Source: Terriglobales bacterium (lineage in GTDB: Bacteria; Acidobacteriota; Terriglobia; Terriglobales; Acidobacteriaceae). Taken from it: a DNA stretch of 15,673 nt. Positions 1-5,628 of this stretch are shown in pieces (within the stretch, counting starts at the first letter, position 1; the number at the start of each line of letters is the position of its first letter). The notes beneath the pieces are model-generated. The model saw only the letters and a list, made by a program, of their open reading frames with translations, made no database searches and was not told where the DNA came from. The translations under genes were made by a program, and so were the position numbers. The DNA lies in NCBI GenBank assembly GCA_015655365.1, contig JAATFE010000498.1, positions 1-15,673 on the forward strand, given 5' to 3'.

Positions 1-120
1 ATCTCCGGGTCTATGGATTGCAAAGAGTCTCCTCGGTACAGAACAGCAATTCAATCTGCTGAACCTACTGAAGATAGTTTACGTCGAAATCGTTTGCGTG
101 GTTCCGTGCGTGCGGCTTCT
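1..120. other. Gene-free left edge
   Basis: I see no coding region, RNA gene or repeat that I can support here. The stretch lies downstream of the minus-strand permease remnant. Short open frames in it have no recognisable protein content. Confidence 0.4.
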
Positions 121-399
121 CTATTCGTAGCGCAGGGCCACCATGGGGTCGACGCGCGAGGACCGCCGCGCCGGGAACCAACTGGCAACCAGGGCGATGG
201 CCGCGATGGCGGCAAAGACGCCGGGATCGTGGGGACTGACGCCGCGCAGCAGGTTGGCGACCATCTGGGCCAGCCCGAAGGCCAGTAGCAGTCCGGCGCA
301 GAGGCCGATAGCCAGGGTGAGAATCGCGGCCAGCGTGAAGCCGGGCGACTGGCGCAATTGCCGCAATGCGAAACGCAGGTCCTGAAGCAGTGTGCTCAT
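121..399 (-). pseudogene. Internally deleted remnant of an ADOP/MacB-type ABC permease
   Basis: The 92-residue frame has the two ends of a large permease and lacks the middle. Residues 1 to about 32 contain DLRFALRQLRQSPGFTLAA, the usual opening of acidobacterial MacB/FtsX-like ADOP permeases. From about residue 35 it reads GLAQMVANLLRGVSPHDP and then PARRSSRVDPMVALRYE, the usual last transmembrane segment and end of the same proteins. Full members are roughly 800 residues or more, so the periplasmic and central parts are missing. The frame is open, with an ATG preceded by GGAG and a natural stop, so the deletion is in frame and a two-helix peptide could still be made. No ATPase or second permease gene lies beside it. 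The family call is from memory of its conserved ends; loss of transport function is inferred. Confidence 0.75.
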
Positions 400-410
400 G
401 GGACTCCGAG

Positions 411-432
411 TCTACGACAATTCTGTCGTCGA
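411..432. promoter_or_regulatory. Dyad upstream of the permease remnant, possible operator
   Basis: ACGACA at 414-419 and TGTCGT at 424-429 form a perfect 6-bp inverted repeat with a 4-base centre. One position further out mismatches and the next two match again (TCTACGACA against TCGACGACA). It ends 11 bases upstream of the remnant's ATG and just after a TATTCT hexamer read on the minus strand (432-437). Acidobacterial permeases of this class often sit beside PadR- or BlaI-like repressor genes, so an old repressor site is plausible. No such regulator gene is in the window. Confidence 0.35.
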
Positions 433-686
433 GAATACGCTCACTGAAATAGCATTTTCCCTGCCAAACGGCTCCAATGCTAGATGCTGATTGCAAACGA
501 ATTAACTCCAACGGGGCGCAGGGGAACCGGTGTCGCATGTTTGGTATCGAAATCACCCGTTCGGAAATGGACAGTCGAGCCGCTTGAAAGCGCAGAAATC
601 CGCCCCCGCCTTGACACAATCGGCTGCGCCCTTGATCCTTAACAGTTCCGGTTATTGGAAATTTCTCACTAGGGGGAACTCAGGTT
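433..686. other. Intergenic region between divergent genes
   Basis: This stretch separates the minus-strand permease remnant from the plus-strand DHH gene. No gene is supported in it. The best plus-strand promoter candidate is TTGACA at 611-616 followed after 17 bases by the weak hexamer GATCCT at 634-639. AGGGGG at 671-676 is the likely ribosome binding site of the next gene. Confidence 0.35.
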
Positions 687-1676
687 TTGCGGGTTCGCGT
701 CTTCTATCACGACAAATGTTTTGACGGAGCTTGCTCAGCCTCCCTGTTCACGCGCTTCCATCGCGAGTGCATCGGCGCCGGCGCCAGCTATGAATACCAC
801 GGTCTGGTGCATCGCGCCGGTGCGCTCTTTGACGAGAGCGAGTTCACAGGCGACGAGAACGCCATCGTCGACTTCAAATACTCCGCCTCGCCGCGGATTA
901 CCTGGTGGTTCGATCACCATCTCTCGGCCTTCCTCACGCCCCAGGACCAGCAGAGCTTCGCGGACTACCAGCGCGACACAGTGCCGCCGGGGCGCAAGTT
1001 CTTCGATCCTAAATACACCTCGTGCACCAGCTTTCTGGCCCACATTGCCTCGACGAAATTTAACTTCGACACCAAGCCGGTGGCGGAGCTGATTCACTGG
1101 GCCAACATTGTGGACGGCGCGCTCTATGAGAGCCCCGAGTCGGCGGTGGAGATGGCTGCCCCGGCCATGAAGCTGACGCTGATCATCGAGTCCTCGCAAG
1201 ACCCGGCCTTCATTCCGCGCCTGATTCCGCTGCTGACAGAGATGCCCCTGGCCGAAGTGTTGAGCCAGCCTTTTGTGGCCCCGCTGCTCGATCCGCTGTT
1301 GGAGCGGCATGTCAAGGCCGTGGAGTTGATCCGCGAGCGCAGCGAAGAGCGTGACGGCACCATCTTCTTCGACATTACCGACCACCCGCTGGAAGGGTTC
1401 AACAAGTTCATCCCCTACTACCTGCACCCCAATGCGGTGTATTCAATCGGCCTGTCCAAGTCCAGCTTCCGCACCAAGGTTTCGGTGGGCTCAAACCCCT
1501 GGACCAAGGTCGATCCGGCGACGATGGTGAATTTGGCCAAGGTCTGCGAGCGCTACGGTGGCGGCGGCCATGCCCGCGTGGGCGCCATCAGCTTCCCGCC
1601 CGACCAGGGCGATCAGGCCCGCGTCGCGGCGGCAGAGATTGTGGCCGAGCTCAGGGCGGCTAACCCGCTGGTCTGA
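687..1676 (+). CDS. DHH/DHHA1-family phosphoesterase
   Basis: The 329-residue protein carries the DHH phosphoesterase signature: HDKCFDG at residues 8-14 (motif I, D9 and D13), IVDFKYS at 61-67 (D63, motif II), WFDHHLS at 75-81 (the DHH motif) and GGGGHARVGA near 291-300, the glycine-rich motif of the DHHA1 substrate domain. Proteins of this superfamily (RecJ, NrnA and relatives) are metal-dependent and cleave short RNA, cyclic dinucleotides or single-stranded DNA; the exact substrate cannot be read here. The start is the TTG at 687, chosen because AGGGGG lies 10 bases upstream and the catalytic motif begins only eight residues in. No signal peptide or membrane segment is present, so it should be cytoplasmic. 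It appears single-gene, with an unknown secreted-protein gene 45 bases downstream that may share its transcript. Confidence 0.85.
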   Translation: MRVRVFYHDKCFDGACSASLFTRFHRECIGAGASYEYHGLVHRAGALFDESEFTGDENAIVDFKYSASPRITWWFDHHLSAFLTPQDQQSFADYQRDTVPPGRKFFDPKYTSCTSFLAHIASTKFNFDTKPVAELIHWANIVDGALYESPESAVEMAAPAMKLTLIIESSQDPAFIPRLIPLLTEMPLAEVLSQPFVAPLLDPLLERHVKAVELIRERSEERDGTIFFDITDHPLEGFNKFIPYYLHPNAVYSIGLSKSSFRTKVSVGSNPWTKVDPATMVNLAKVCERYGGGGHARVGAISFPPDQGDQARVAAAEIVAELRAANPLV

Positions 1677-1721
1677 AGTTTCTGCTTGGTGGCTTCACAG
1701 TTTTGAGGAGAACATCGATCA

Positions 1722-2495
1722 ATGTTCAAGAGAGTCCTGATTGTCTGTGGCGTTTGCCTTGCCCTTTTCCCAATCCACAAGGCTACAGCGCAGTATGTAC
1801 GCGTCGGAGTTGATGGCGACATTCCTTTTGGCAAGCTGGGCGAGATGGAGGATATGCTGAGCCTGGCCGACGCCAGCCAAAAGGCGGGTCTGCTGGCGCG
1901 GCTTGGCGTCGATCCAGTGATCGCCAAATATATTGCCGAAGGACTTCAACCAGGGGAAAAGATAGAACTCAAGCCGATACGCGTAAAAGAGAAAATCCAC
2001 TATGGTGTTGCTTTTCTTCCTGGCGGCTTCGGGGTATCTTGCTACCTTTATCTCCTCCAGGGGTCAGATGAGGATCCAGTCAAGAAGGCTTGGCACGTTA
2101 TAGATCGTCAGTGGTTCGACTGTTGGCATGGGACTGGTTCTCTCGAAATCATGCCGCTACGTTCTTCCGACGTCGACGATCTTGTGGTGCACCACGTCAA
2201 CGAAGGACACGGATCCGGCGAAGTAGCTGACCAGACGCAGGTCTTCTCGATCATGGGTGGAAAACTGCTGCAAACGCTGGCGACTCAGGATTATCTCTTC
2301 GAAAACGGCATGGCTATCCGCGATGCGTTGGAACAGCGGAGTACCTTCCTGCGCTTTCCCGGCAACGCCCTGGAGGAGACGCGGACGACGACCGTGAACG
2401 ACGAGATGGAAAAGGTCGAACGCCGCTATTGGCGCTGGTCGGAGCAGGAACGCAAATTTGTTCCTGGACCGTTTGTGTCGATAGTCGCGCCATAG
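1722..2495 (+). CDS. Secreted protein of unknown function
   Basis: I do not recognise this 257-residue protein. Residues 1-23 look like a Sec signal peptide: Lys-Arg near the start, a hydrophobic run (LIVCGVCLALF), then KATA just before Gln24, consistent with signal peptidase I cleavage. There is no cysteine at the cleavage point to suggest a lipoprotein. The mature part is mixed polar and hydrophobic, with a YGVAFLPGG segment, two nearby cysteines (about 106 and 133), several tryptophans and an acidic C-terminal half; no further membrane helix is evident. GAGGAG at 1705-1710 is a good ribosome binding site 11 bases before the ATG. A strong terminator lies 86 bases after the stop. It may be lineage-restricted; an envelope or periplasmic role is inferred only from the signal peptide. 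Confidence 0.7.
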   Translation: MFKRVLIVCGVCLALFPIHKATAQYVRVGVDGDIPFGKLGEMEDMLSLADASQKAGLLARLGVDPVIAKYIAEGLQPGEKIELKPIRVKEKIHYGVAFLPGGFGVSCYLYLLQGSDEDPVKKAWHVIDRQWFDCWHGTGSLEIMPLRSSDVDDLVVHHVNEGHGSGEVADQTQVFSIMGGKLLQTLATQDYLFENGMAIRDALEQRSTFLRFPGNALEETRTTTVNDEMEKVERRYWRWSEQERKFVPGPFVSIVAP

Positions 2496-2522
2496 ATTCA
2501 ACCCTGCGATGGAGTTAAGCCT

Positions 2523-2542
2523 GAGGCGAGCGGTCACGCCTC
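2523..2542 (+). other. Short GC-rich hairpin
   Basis: GAGGCG (2523-2528) and CGCCTC (2537-2542) form a perfect 6-bp stem with an 8-base loop. It lies between the secreted-protein gene and the stronger terminator. No T-run follows, so I do not call it a terminator by itself. Confidence 0.4.
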
Positions 2543-2581
2543 TTGAGTGGTTGCTGTCCTGATGACTGTGGCGTGGCTGTT

Positions 2582-2626
2582 CGCATCGGAGCCCTGAGTT
2601 TGCAGGGCTCCGATGCGTTGCTTTTT
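2582..2626 (+). terminator. Strong factor-independent terminator
   Basis: A perfect 15-bp stem (2582-2596 paired with 2603-2617) encloses the loop AGTTTG and is followed by TTGCTTTTT. It should end the plus-strand transcript from the secreted-protein gene. The T-run overlaps the stop codon of the convergent pfkA (TAA at 2625-2627 on the minus strand), so the stem also lies just beyond pfkA and may protect that mRNA end too. The minus-strand side has no T-run. Confidence 0.85.
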
Positions 2627-3596
2627 ATCGCGCCAACATATCGGCGGCCTTGAGAAACCAAGGGTCCAGCGGCTTGTGGCCGGTGACGACTTCATCCAGC
2701 GGGGTGGTGATCACGCTGTTGCCGGAGACGCCGACCAGCACGCCGGTGTTGCCCGCGATCATCTGTTCCACGGCTTCGGAGCCCAACCGCGTACCGAGCA
2801 GGCGGTCCGAGCAGGTGGGCACGCCGCCGCGCTGCACGTAGCCGAGCACCGTCGAACGGAACTCGTAACCCAGCAGCAGATCGTGCTCTTCAAAATACTT
2901 GCACAGGGCTTCGGCGTTGTACTTAGCGCCCTCGGCCACCACGACGATGGCGTGTGGCTTGCCGCGTTCGTATCCGTCCTGAATGCGCTCGGCCAGTTGC
3001 TCGGGAATCACTTCGATCTCCGGCAGCACGATGGCCTCGGCGCCGCCGGCGATTCCCGCCATCAGGGCCAGGTAGCCGCACTTGCGTCCCATCACTTCCA
3101 CCAGCAATGCGCGGCGATGCGACGAGGCCGTAACCTTCAGGTTGTCGAGCGCGTCCAGCGCAATGTTCAGCGCGGTGTCGACGCCGATGGTGATATCCGA
3201 CCCATAGAGATCGTTGTCGATCGTGGAGGCCACGCCGACCACCGGGAATCCCATCTGGTGCAGGGCATTGGCGCCCGTCTGCGAGCCGTTGCCGCCAATC
3301 ACGACGAGGCCTTCAATGCCGGCCCCCTTCATGCGGCGAATGGCCAGCTCCCGGCCTTCTTCGGTCTGGAACTCCATGCAGCGTGCGCTGCCCAGAATGG
3401 TGCCGCCGCGCTGGATGATGCTGCCCACGTCGCGTGCTCCGAGCTTTTTGAAGCTGCCTTCAATCAAACCCGAATAGCCTTGGTAGACACCCCACACTGT
3501 GAGGCCGCTACCGAGCCCGGTTCTGACCACCGCGCGAATTGCGGCATTCATGCCGGGAGCGTCTCCCCCGCTTGTCAAGACTGCAATATTTTTCAT
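2625..3596 (-). CDS. pfkA: ATP-dependent 6-phosphofructokinase-like enzyme
   Basis: The protein is 323 residues, the usual length of short bacterial Pfks, which phosphorylate fructose 6-phosphate to the 1,6-bisphosphate in glycolysis. Counted from the ATG at 3596, numbering matches E. coli PfkA: GGDAPGMNAAIR at 10-21 with R21 and R25, R72 in LGSAR, TIDND with D127 and D129, then EVMGR, and RGGVPTCSDR late in the chain. The oddity is GGNGS where most have GGDGS: Asn103 replaces the Asp that helps hold Mg-ATP. G104, typical of ATP rather than pyrophosphate use, is kept. Position 124 is Ser (VASTIDND), where Gly or Lys is usual. The TTG one codon earlier is less likely, since AAAGGAC sits 8 bases before the ATG. 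It is a single gene, convergent with the secreted-protein gene. Confidence 0.92.
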   Translation of the reverse strand: MKNIAVLTSGGDAPGMNAAIRAVVRTGLGSGLTVWGVYQGYSGLIEGSFKKLGARDVGSIIQRGGTILGSARCMEFQTEEGRELAIRRMKGAGIEGLVVIGGNGSQTGANALHQMGFPVVGVASTIDNDLYGSDITIGVDTALNIALDALDNLKVTASSHRRALLVEVMGRKCGYLALMAGIAGGAEAIVLPEIEVIPEQLAERIQDGYERGKPHAIVVVAEGAKYNAEALCKYFEEHDLLLGYEFRSTVLGYVQRGGVPTCSDRLLGTRLGSEAVEQMIAGNTGVLVGVSGNSVITTPLDEVVTGHKPLDPWFLKAADMLAR

Positions 3597-3694
3597 CAAT
3601 TTTGTCCTTTTGGGCGATCCATTTCAGGATTACATTTTCTTGCTACTTCAGGCGGTGATTCGAATCACGATTTACCGGAAAAGCTTGTTTCTCT
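3597..3694. promoter_or_regulatory. pfkA: pfkA upstream region
   Basis: Read on the minus strand, AAAGGAC (complement of 3604-3610) is the pfkA ribosome binding site. The rest is more AT-rich than the flanking genes (long T-runs at about 3630-3645 and 3685-3712 on the plus strand), as expected of a promoter region. I cannot pick a convincing -35/-10 pair. Confidence 0.4.
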
Positions 3695-4044
3695 TCATCT
3701 TTTATTACTTTGCCGCGTCACGCGCGGATGCTGCCTGGGGTCGGGCGCGATTGGCTCCAGGTCTCCGACCGCATGAAGTTGTACCAGCTTGGGTGCCCCA
3801 GGTCTCGCTTCTGAGACCTGGGAGAGCACGAACTCGCGGCGATGAGTTTCCTGCAAGAGGAGCGTGTCGAATGGCCCTGAAATGGAATCGATTCTCAGGG
3901 TTGCAATAGCCAGCAAAACCGCATCCGCCTCGAACTTGTCCAATTCGTCCTGAATGCGGTAATCGCTTTGGCCTGTTCCAGGGTGATCTCCCCGGCCAGA
4001 ACGTGCTCTCTTAGCGATTGCCCAAAAGCAGCCGGACTCTCAAA
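3695..4044 (-). pseudogene. Frameshifted remnant of a small unknown gene
   Basis: Two neighbouring minus-strand frames read like parts of one small soluble helical protein. From about 4044 to 3961 the frame gives FGQSLREHVLAGEITLEQAK; from about 3961 down another frame gives YRIQDELDKFEADAVLLAI, ending in FDTLLLQETHRREFVLSQ. Joining them needs a single -1 shift near 3961. The upstream part has no ATG, GTG or TTG start before an in-frame stop and overlaps the end of the HD-domain gene. The downstream frame runs through a palindromic repeat (3793-3829) and continues to a stop at 3695 with low-complexity residues, so the original C-terminus seems lost. A TTG at 3943 could start an 82-residue peptide. 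I do not recognise the family. Decay is inferred; a sequencing error is the alternative. Confidence 0.45.
3793..3829. repeat. REP-like palindrome with closing GTGC/GCAC arms
   Basis: CCCAGGTCTC (3797-3806) and GAGACCTGGG (3813-3822) pair perfectly around the loop GCTTCT. An outer GTGC (3793-3796) pairs with GCAC (3826-3829), leaving a 3-base bulge AGA on the right side only. No T-run follows, so it is not a normal terminator. The same design, stem-loop then AGA bulge then closing arm, recurs at 10605-10655. I take both as members of a dispersed palindromic repeat family; only a genome search can confirm copy number. Confidence 0.65.
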
Positions 4045-4654
4045 GCCCCAGCTCCGCGGCCCGCTTCTTCATCGCCTCCAGGCAGAATGCGATGTGCGCG
4101 TCGAGGTCCACGCCCAGTTCCGCCGCCCCCTGGATCACGTCCACCCGGTTCACGCCGCGGGCAAAAGCCTTGTCTTTCATCTTCTTGCGTACCCCTTTGA
4201 CCTCGACCTCGGCGATAGACTTGCTGGGCTTGACCAAGGCGCACGCGGTGAGAAAGCCGGAAAGTTCGTCGCAGGCAAACAGGGCCATGGCCAGGTGCGT
4301 GACGCGGGGCACGCCGGAGTATTGCGCGTGGCCCAGGATGGCGGTGCGCATCTCTTCGGGCCAGCCCAGCCGCTCCAGTTCCTTCACGCCCACGAACGGG
4401 TGCTCCTCGGCCGTAGGGTGGCGCTCGTAGTCGAAGTCGTGCAACAGGCCGGTGGTGGAGTAGAACTCAATCAGCGCGGCGCGTGCCGCTCCCGCCAGCC
4501 CCAGCCGGTCCGCTTCCGCCTCGCCGCAGGCTGTTACGCAGACCTCAACGGCCAGTGCATGTTTGCGCAGGCTTTCGCCTTGGGTCCACTCGGTGAGCAA
4601 CTGCCAAGCCTGTTCTCTCCCAAATCGCGGTGCGGACGGAATGCCCTCGCTCAT
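4040..4654 (-). CDS. HD-domain phosphohydrolase
   Basis: The 204-residue protein has the HD metal-dependent phosphohydrolase fold. Likely metal ligands are H32 in LRKHALAVEV, H72-D73 in LLHDFDYERHP and D129 in ACDELSG. A highly conserved-looking block follows: TACALVKPSKS, then VEVKGVRKKMKDKAFARGVN. HD proteins of this size are broadly distributed, usually annotated only as HDIG-type hydrolases, with nucleotide or phosphoester substrates not established. I chose the ATG at 4654 because AGGAG lies 8 bases upstream; an earlier in-frame ATG at 4753 would add 33 unlike residues and run across the regulatory region of the neighbour. It is divergent from the zinc-ribbon/XRE regulator gene, with 185 bases between the chosen starts. 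No signal peptide or helix is present, so it is cytoplasmic. Confidence 0.85.
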   Translation of the reverse strand: MSEGIPSAPRFGREQAWQLLTEWTQGESLRKHALAVEVCVTACGEAEADRLGLAGAARAALIEFYSTTGLLHDFDYERHPTAEEHPFVGVKELERLGWPEEMRTAILGHAQYSGVPRVTHLAMALFACDELSGFLTACALVKPSKSIAEVEVKGVRKKMKDKAFARGVNRVDVIQGAAELGVDLDAHIAFCLEAMKKRAAELGL

Positions 4655-4691
4655 TTTTTCATCTCCTGTTGATTGCTTTGGTTCGCGTTTC

Positions 4692-4710
4692 TCCGGGTAT
4701 TTCCGGGTAT
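4692..4710. repeat. Tandem TCCGGGTAT direct repeat in the divergent region
   Basis: TCCGGGTAT occurs at 4692-4700 and again at 4702-4710, a 10-base period that puts both copies on the same face of the helix. It lies 38 bases upstream of the HD-gene start. This could be a paired binding site acting on that gene; no protein can be assigned from the sequence. Confidence 0.4.
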
Positions 4711-4716
4711 GATGGG

Positions 4717-4744
4717 GGAAACTTGGGTTTGACACCAAGTTTCC
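4717..4744. promoter_or_regulatory. Perfect inverted repeat over a -35 box, likely operator
   Basis: GGAAACTTGG (4717-4726) and CCAAGTTTCC (4735-4744) are perfect 10-bp inverted repeats separated by GTTTGACA. The spacer contains the promoter box TTGACA at 4729-4734, so a bound dimer would cover RNA polymerase's -35 contact. The site lies in the shared region upstream of both the HD gene and the XRE regulator gene. Autorepression by the XRE protein is the simplest reading, but is inferred from position alone. Confidence 0.55.
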
Positions 4745-4757
4745 ACTTGACAATTAT
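4729..4757 (+). promoter_or_regulatory. Candidate promoter of the zinc-ribbon/XRE gene
   Basis: TTGACA (4729-4734) is followed after 17 bases by AATTAT (4752-4757), which matches TATAAT at four of six positions. A second TTGACA at 4747-4752 lies exactly 18 bases downstream of the first but lacks a good -10 hexamer at 17 bases. A start of transcription near 4764 would favour a translation start downstream, such as the ATG at 4840. Confidence 0.4.
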
Positions 4758-4839
4758 GGTTCATTCGCCCGAGAGTAACAAATATGGCGGTGCTGAAAAG
4801 CACCCCGGAGATCCTGCTCTGGCGCTCCGCACACAGCCT

Positions 4840-5376
4840 ATGGCTACCACTCTGGTGAGCGTGGAAACACGCGAAGTAGTGCGCTGTGATTATTGCAGCT
4901 TGGTTCAGTACCGGACCAGCAACTCCCTTTGCAGAAAATGCCACAAACCCCTGGACGTTGAAGAGCCTGCCGCGCTGACGCCGCAACTGGTGGTCAGTTC
5001 GCCTGCGCCTGCTTCGGCCGAGGCCGGTTTGCAGGTTGCCGGGCAGGTGCGCGAGATTCGCAAGGCGCGTCACCTCAGCCAGCGCCAACTGGCAGGCCGC
5101 ATGGAGGTTCCCCGCACCTACATTTCCAAAATCGAGAACGGCAAGGCCATTCCCACCCTGGGTTCGCTGGAACGGCTGGCTGCCGCCCTCGAAGTGGACG
5201 TGTGCCAACTGGTGCGCGACTCCCGCAGCCGCCGCGACGAAGAGGTAGCCGCCATCTTTGCCGATCCCTTCCTGGCCGAGATTGCCGCCTTGCTGCCGCA
5301 GTTGGACTCGTTGCATCGCACGCTGGTCTACGGCGCGGTGCGCGATGTGGCTACCGGTCGCCGCCGCACCGCATAG
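4840..5376 (+). CDS. Zinc-ribbon plus XRE-family DNA-binding regulator
   Basis: From the chosen ATG the protein has 178 residues. Residues 16-34 hold CDYC and CRKC (C16, C19, C31, C34), a four-cysteine zinc ribbon. A Pro/Ala-rich linker (about 41-65) leads to an XRE/Cro-type helix-turn-helix at about 67-125, with LSQRQLAGRMEVPRTYIS and KIENGKAIPTLGSLERLA as the recognisable core. A C-terminal helical segment (about 130-178) contains ADPFLAEIAALL and ends in a basic GRRRTA. It is probably a dimeric transcription factor whose fold or activity depends on zinc; target genes are unknown. No clear ribosome binding site precedes this ATG or the in-frame ATG at 4756, which would add 28 residues, so the start is uncertain. 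An inverted repeat over its likely promoter suggests autoregulation. Confidence 0.8.
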   Translation: MATTLVSVETREVVRCDYCSLVQYRTSNSLCRKCHKPLDVEEPAALTPQLVVSSPAPASAEAGLQVAGQVREIRKARHLSQRQLAGRMEVPRTYISKIENGKAIPTLGSLERLAAALEVDVCQLVRDSRSRRDEEVAAIFADPFLAEIAALLPQLDSLHRTLVYGAVRDVATGRRRTA

Positions 5377-5628
5377 CAGCGGGCTTGTTCTCAGACGCTG
5401 GCCGCCAAGTGGCCTCGACAGCGCGCGGCCTTTGTCCTGCGCGCTGAAGGATTGCGGCGTCTGGGCGCTTATGCTAGGGTCGATGGTGCTGCATCGCGGT
5501 TTTGGACTGGGCACCAGGGGCATCGAAGACCTGCTCGAACCCTGAAGTTGCCTTAGCCGGTGCGAATAGCCCAGATCCGGCGAGAGCGCTGGCCTGGAAG
5601 CTGCGAAAATACAGTAGAGGCGAGTTCC
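5377..5628. other. Intergenic region between the regulator gene and uppS
   Basis: No gene is supported here. A hairpin at 5419-5446 has perfect 8-bp arms, CAGCGCGC and GCGCGCTG, and may help end the regulator transcript although no T-run follows. AAAATACAG near 5606-5614 is a weak -10 candidate for uppS. AGAGG at 5616-5620 is the likely uppS ribosome binding site. Confidence 0.4.

Noticed and set aside
65..619. 184-codon minus-strand frame over the permease remnant
   Set aside because: It is in a different frame from the recognisable permease ends and shows no family features.
2613..3776. Open frame of 387 codons on the plus strand
   Set aside because: It is antisense to pfkA along its length; the encoded sequence is His/Gln/Ala-rich and unrecognisable.
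5419..5446. Hairpin with CAGCGCGC/GCGCGCTG arms called as a terminator
   Set aside because: No T-run follows and the loop is 12 bases, so it is mentioned only as a hairpin in the intergenic entry.
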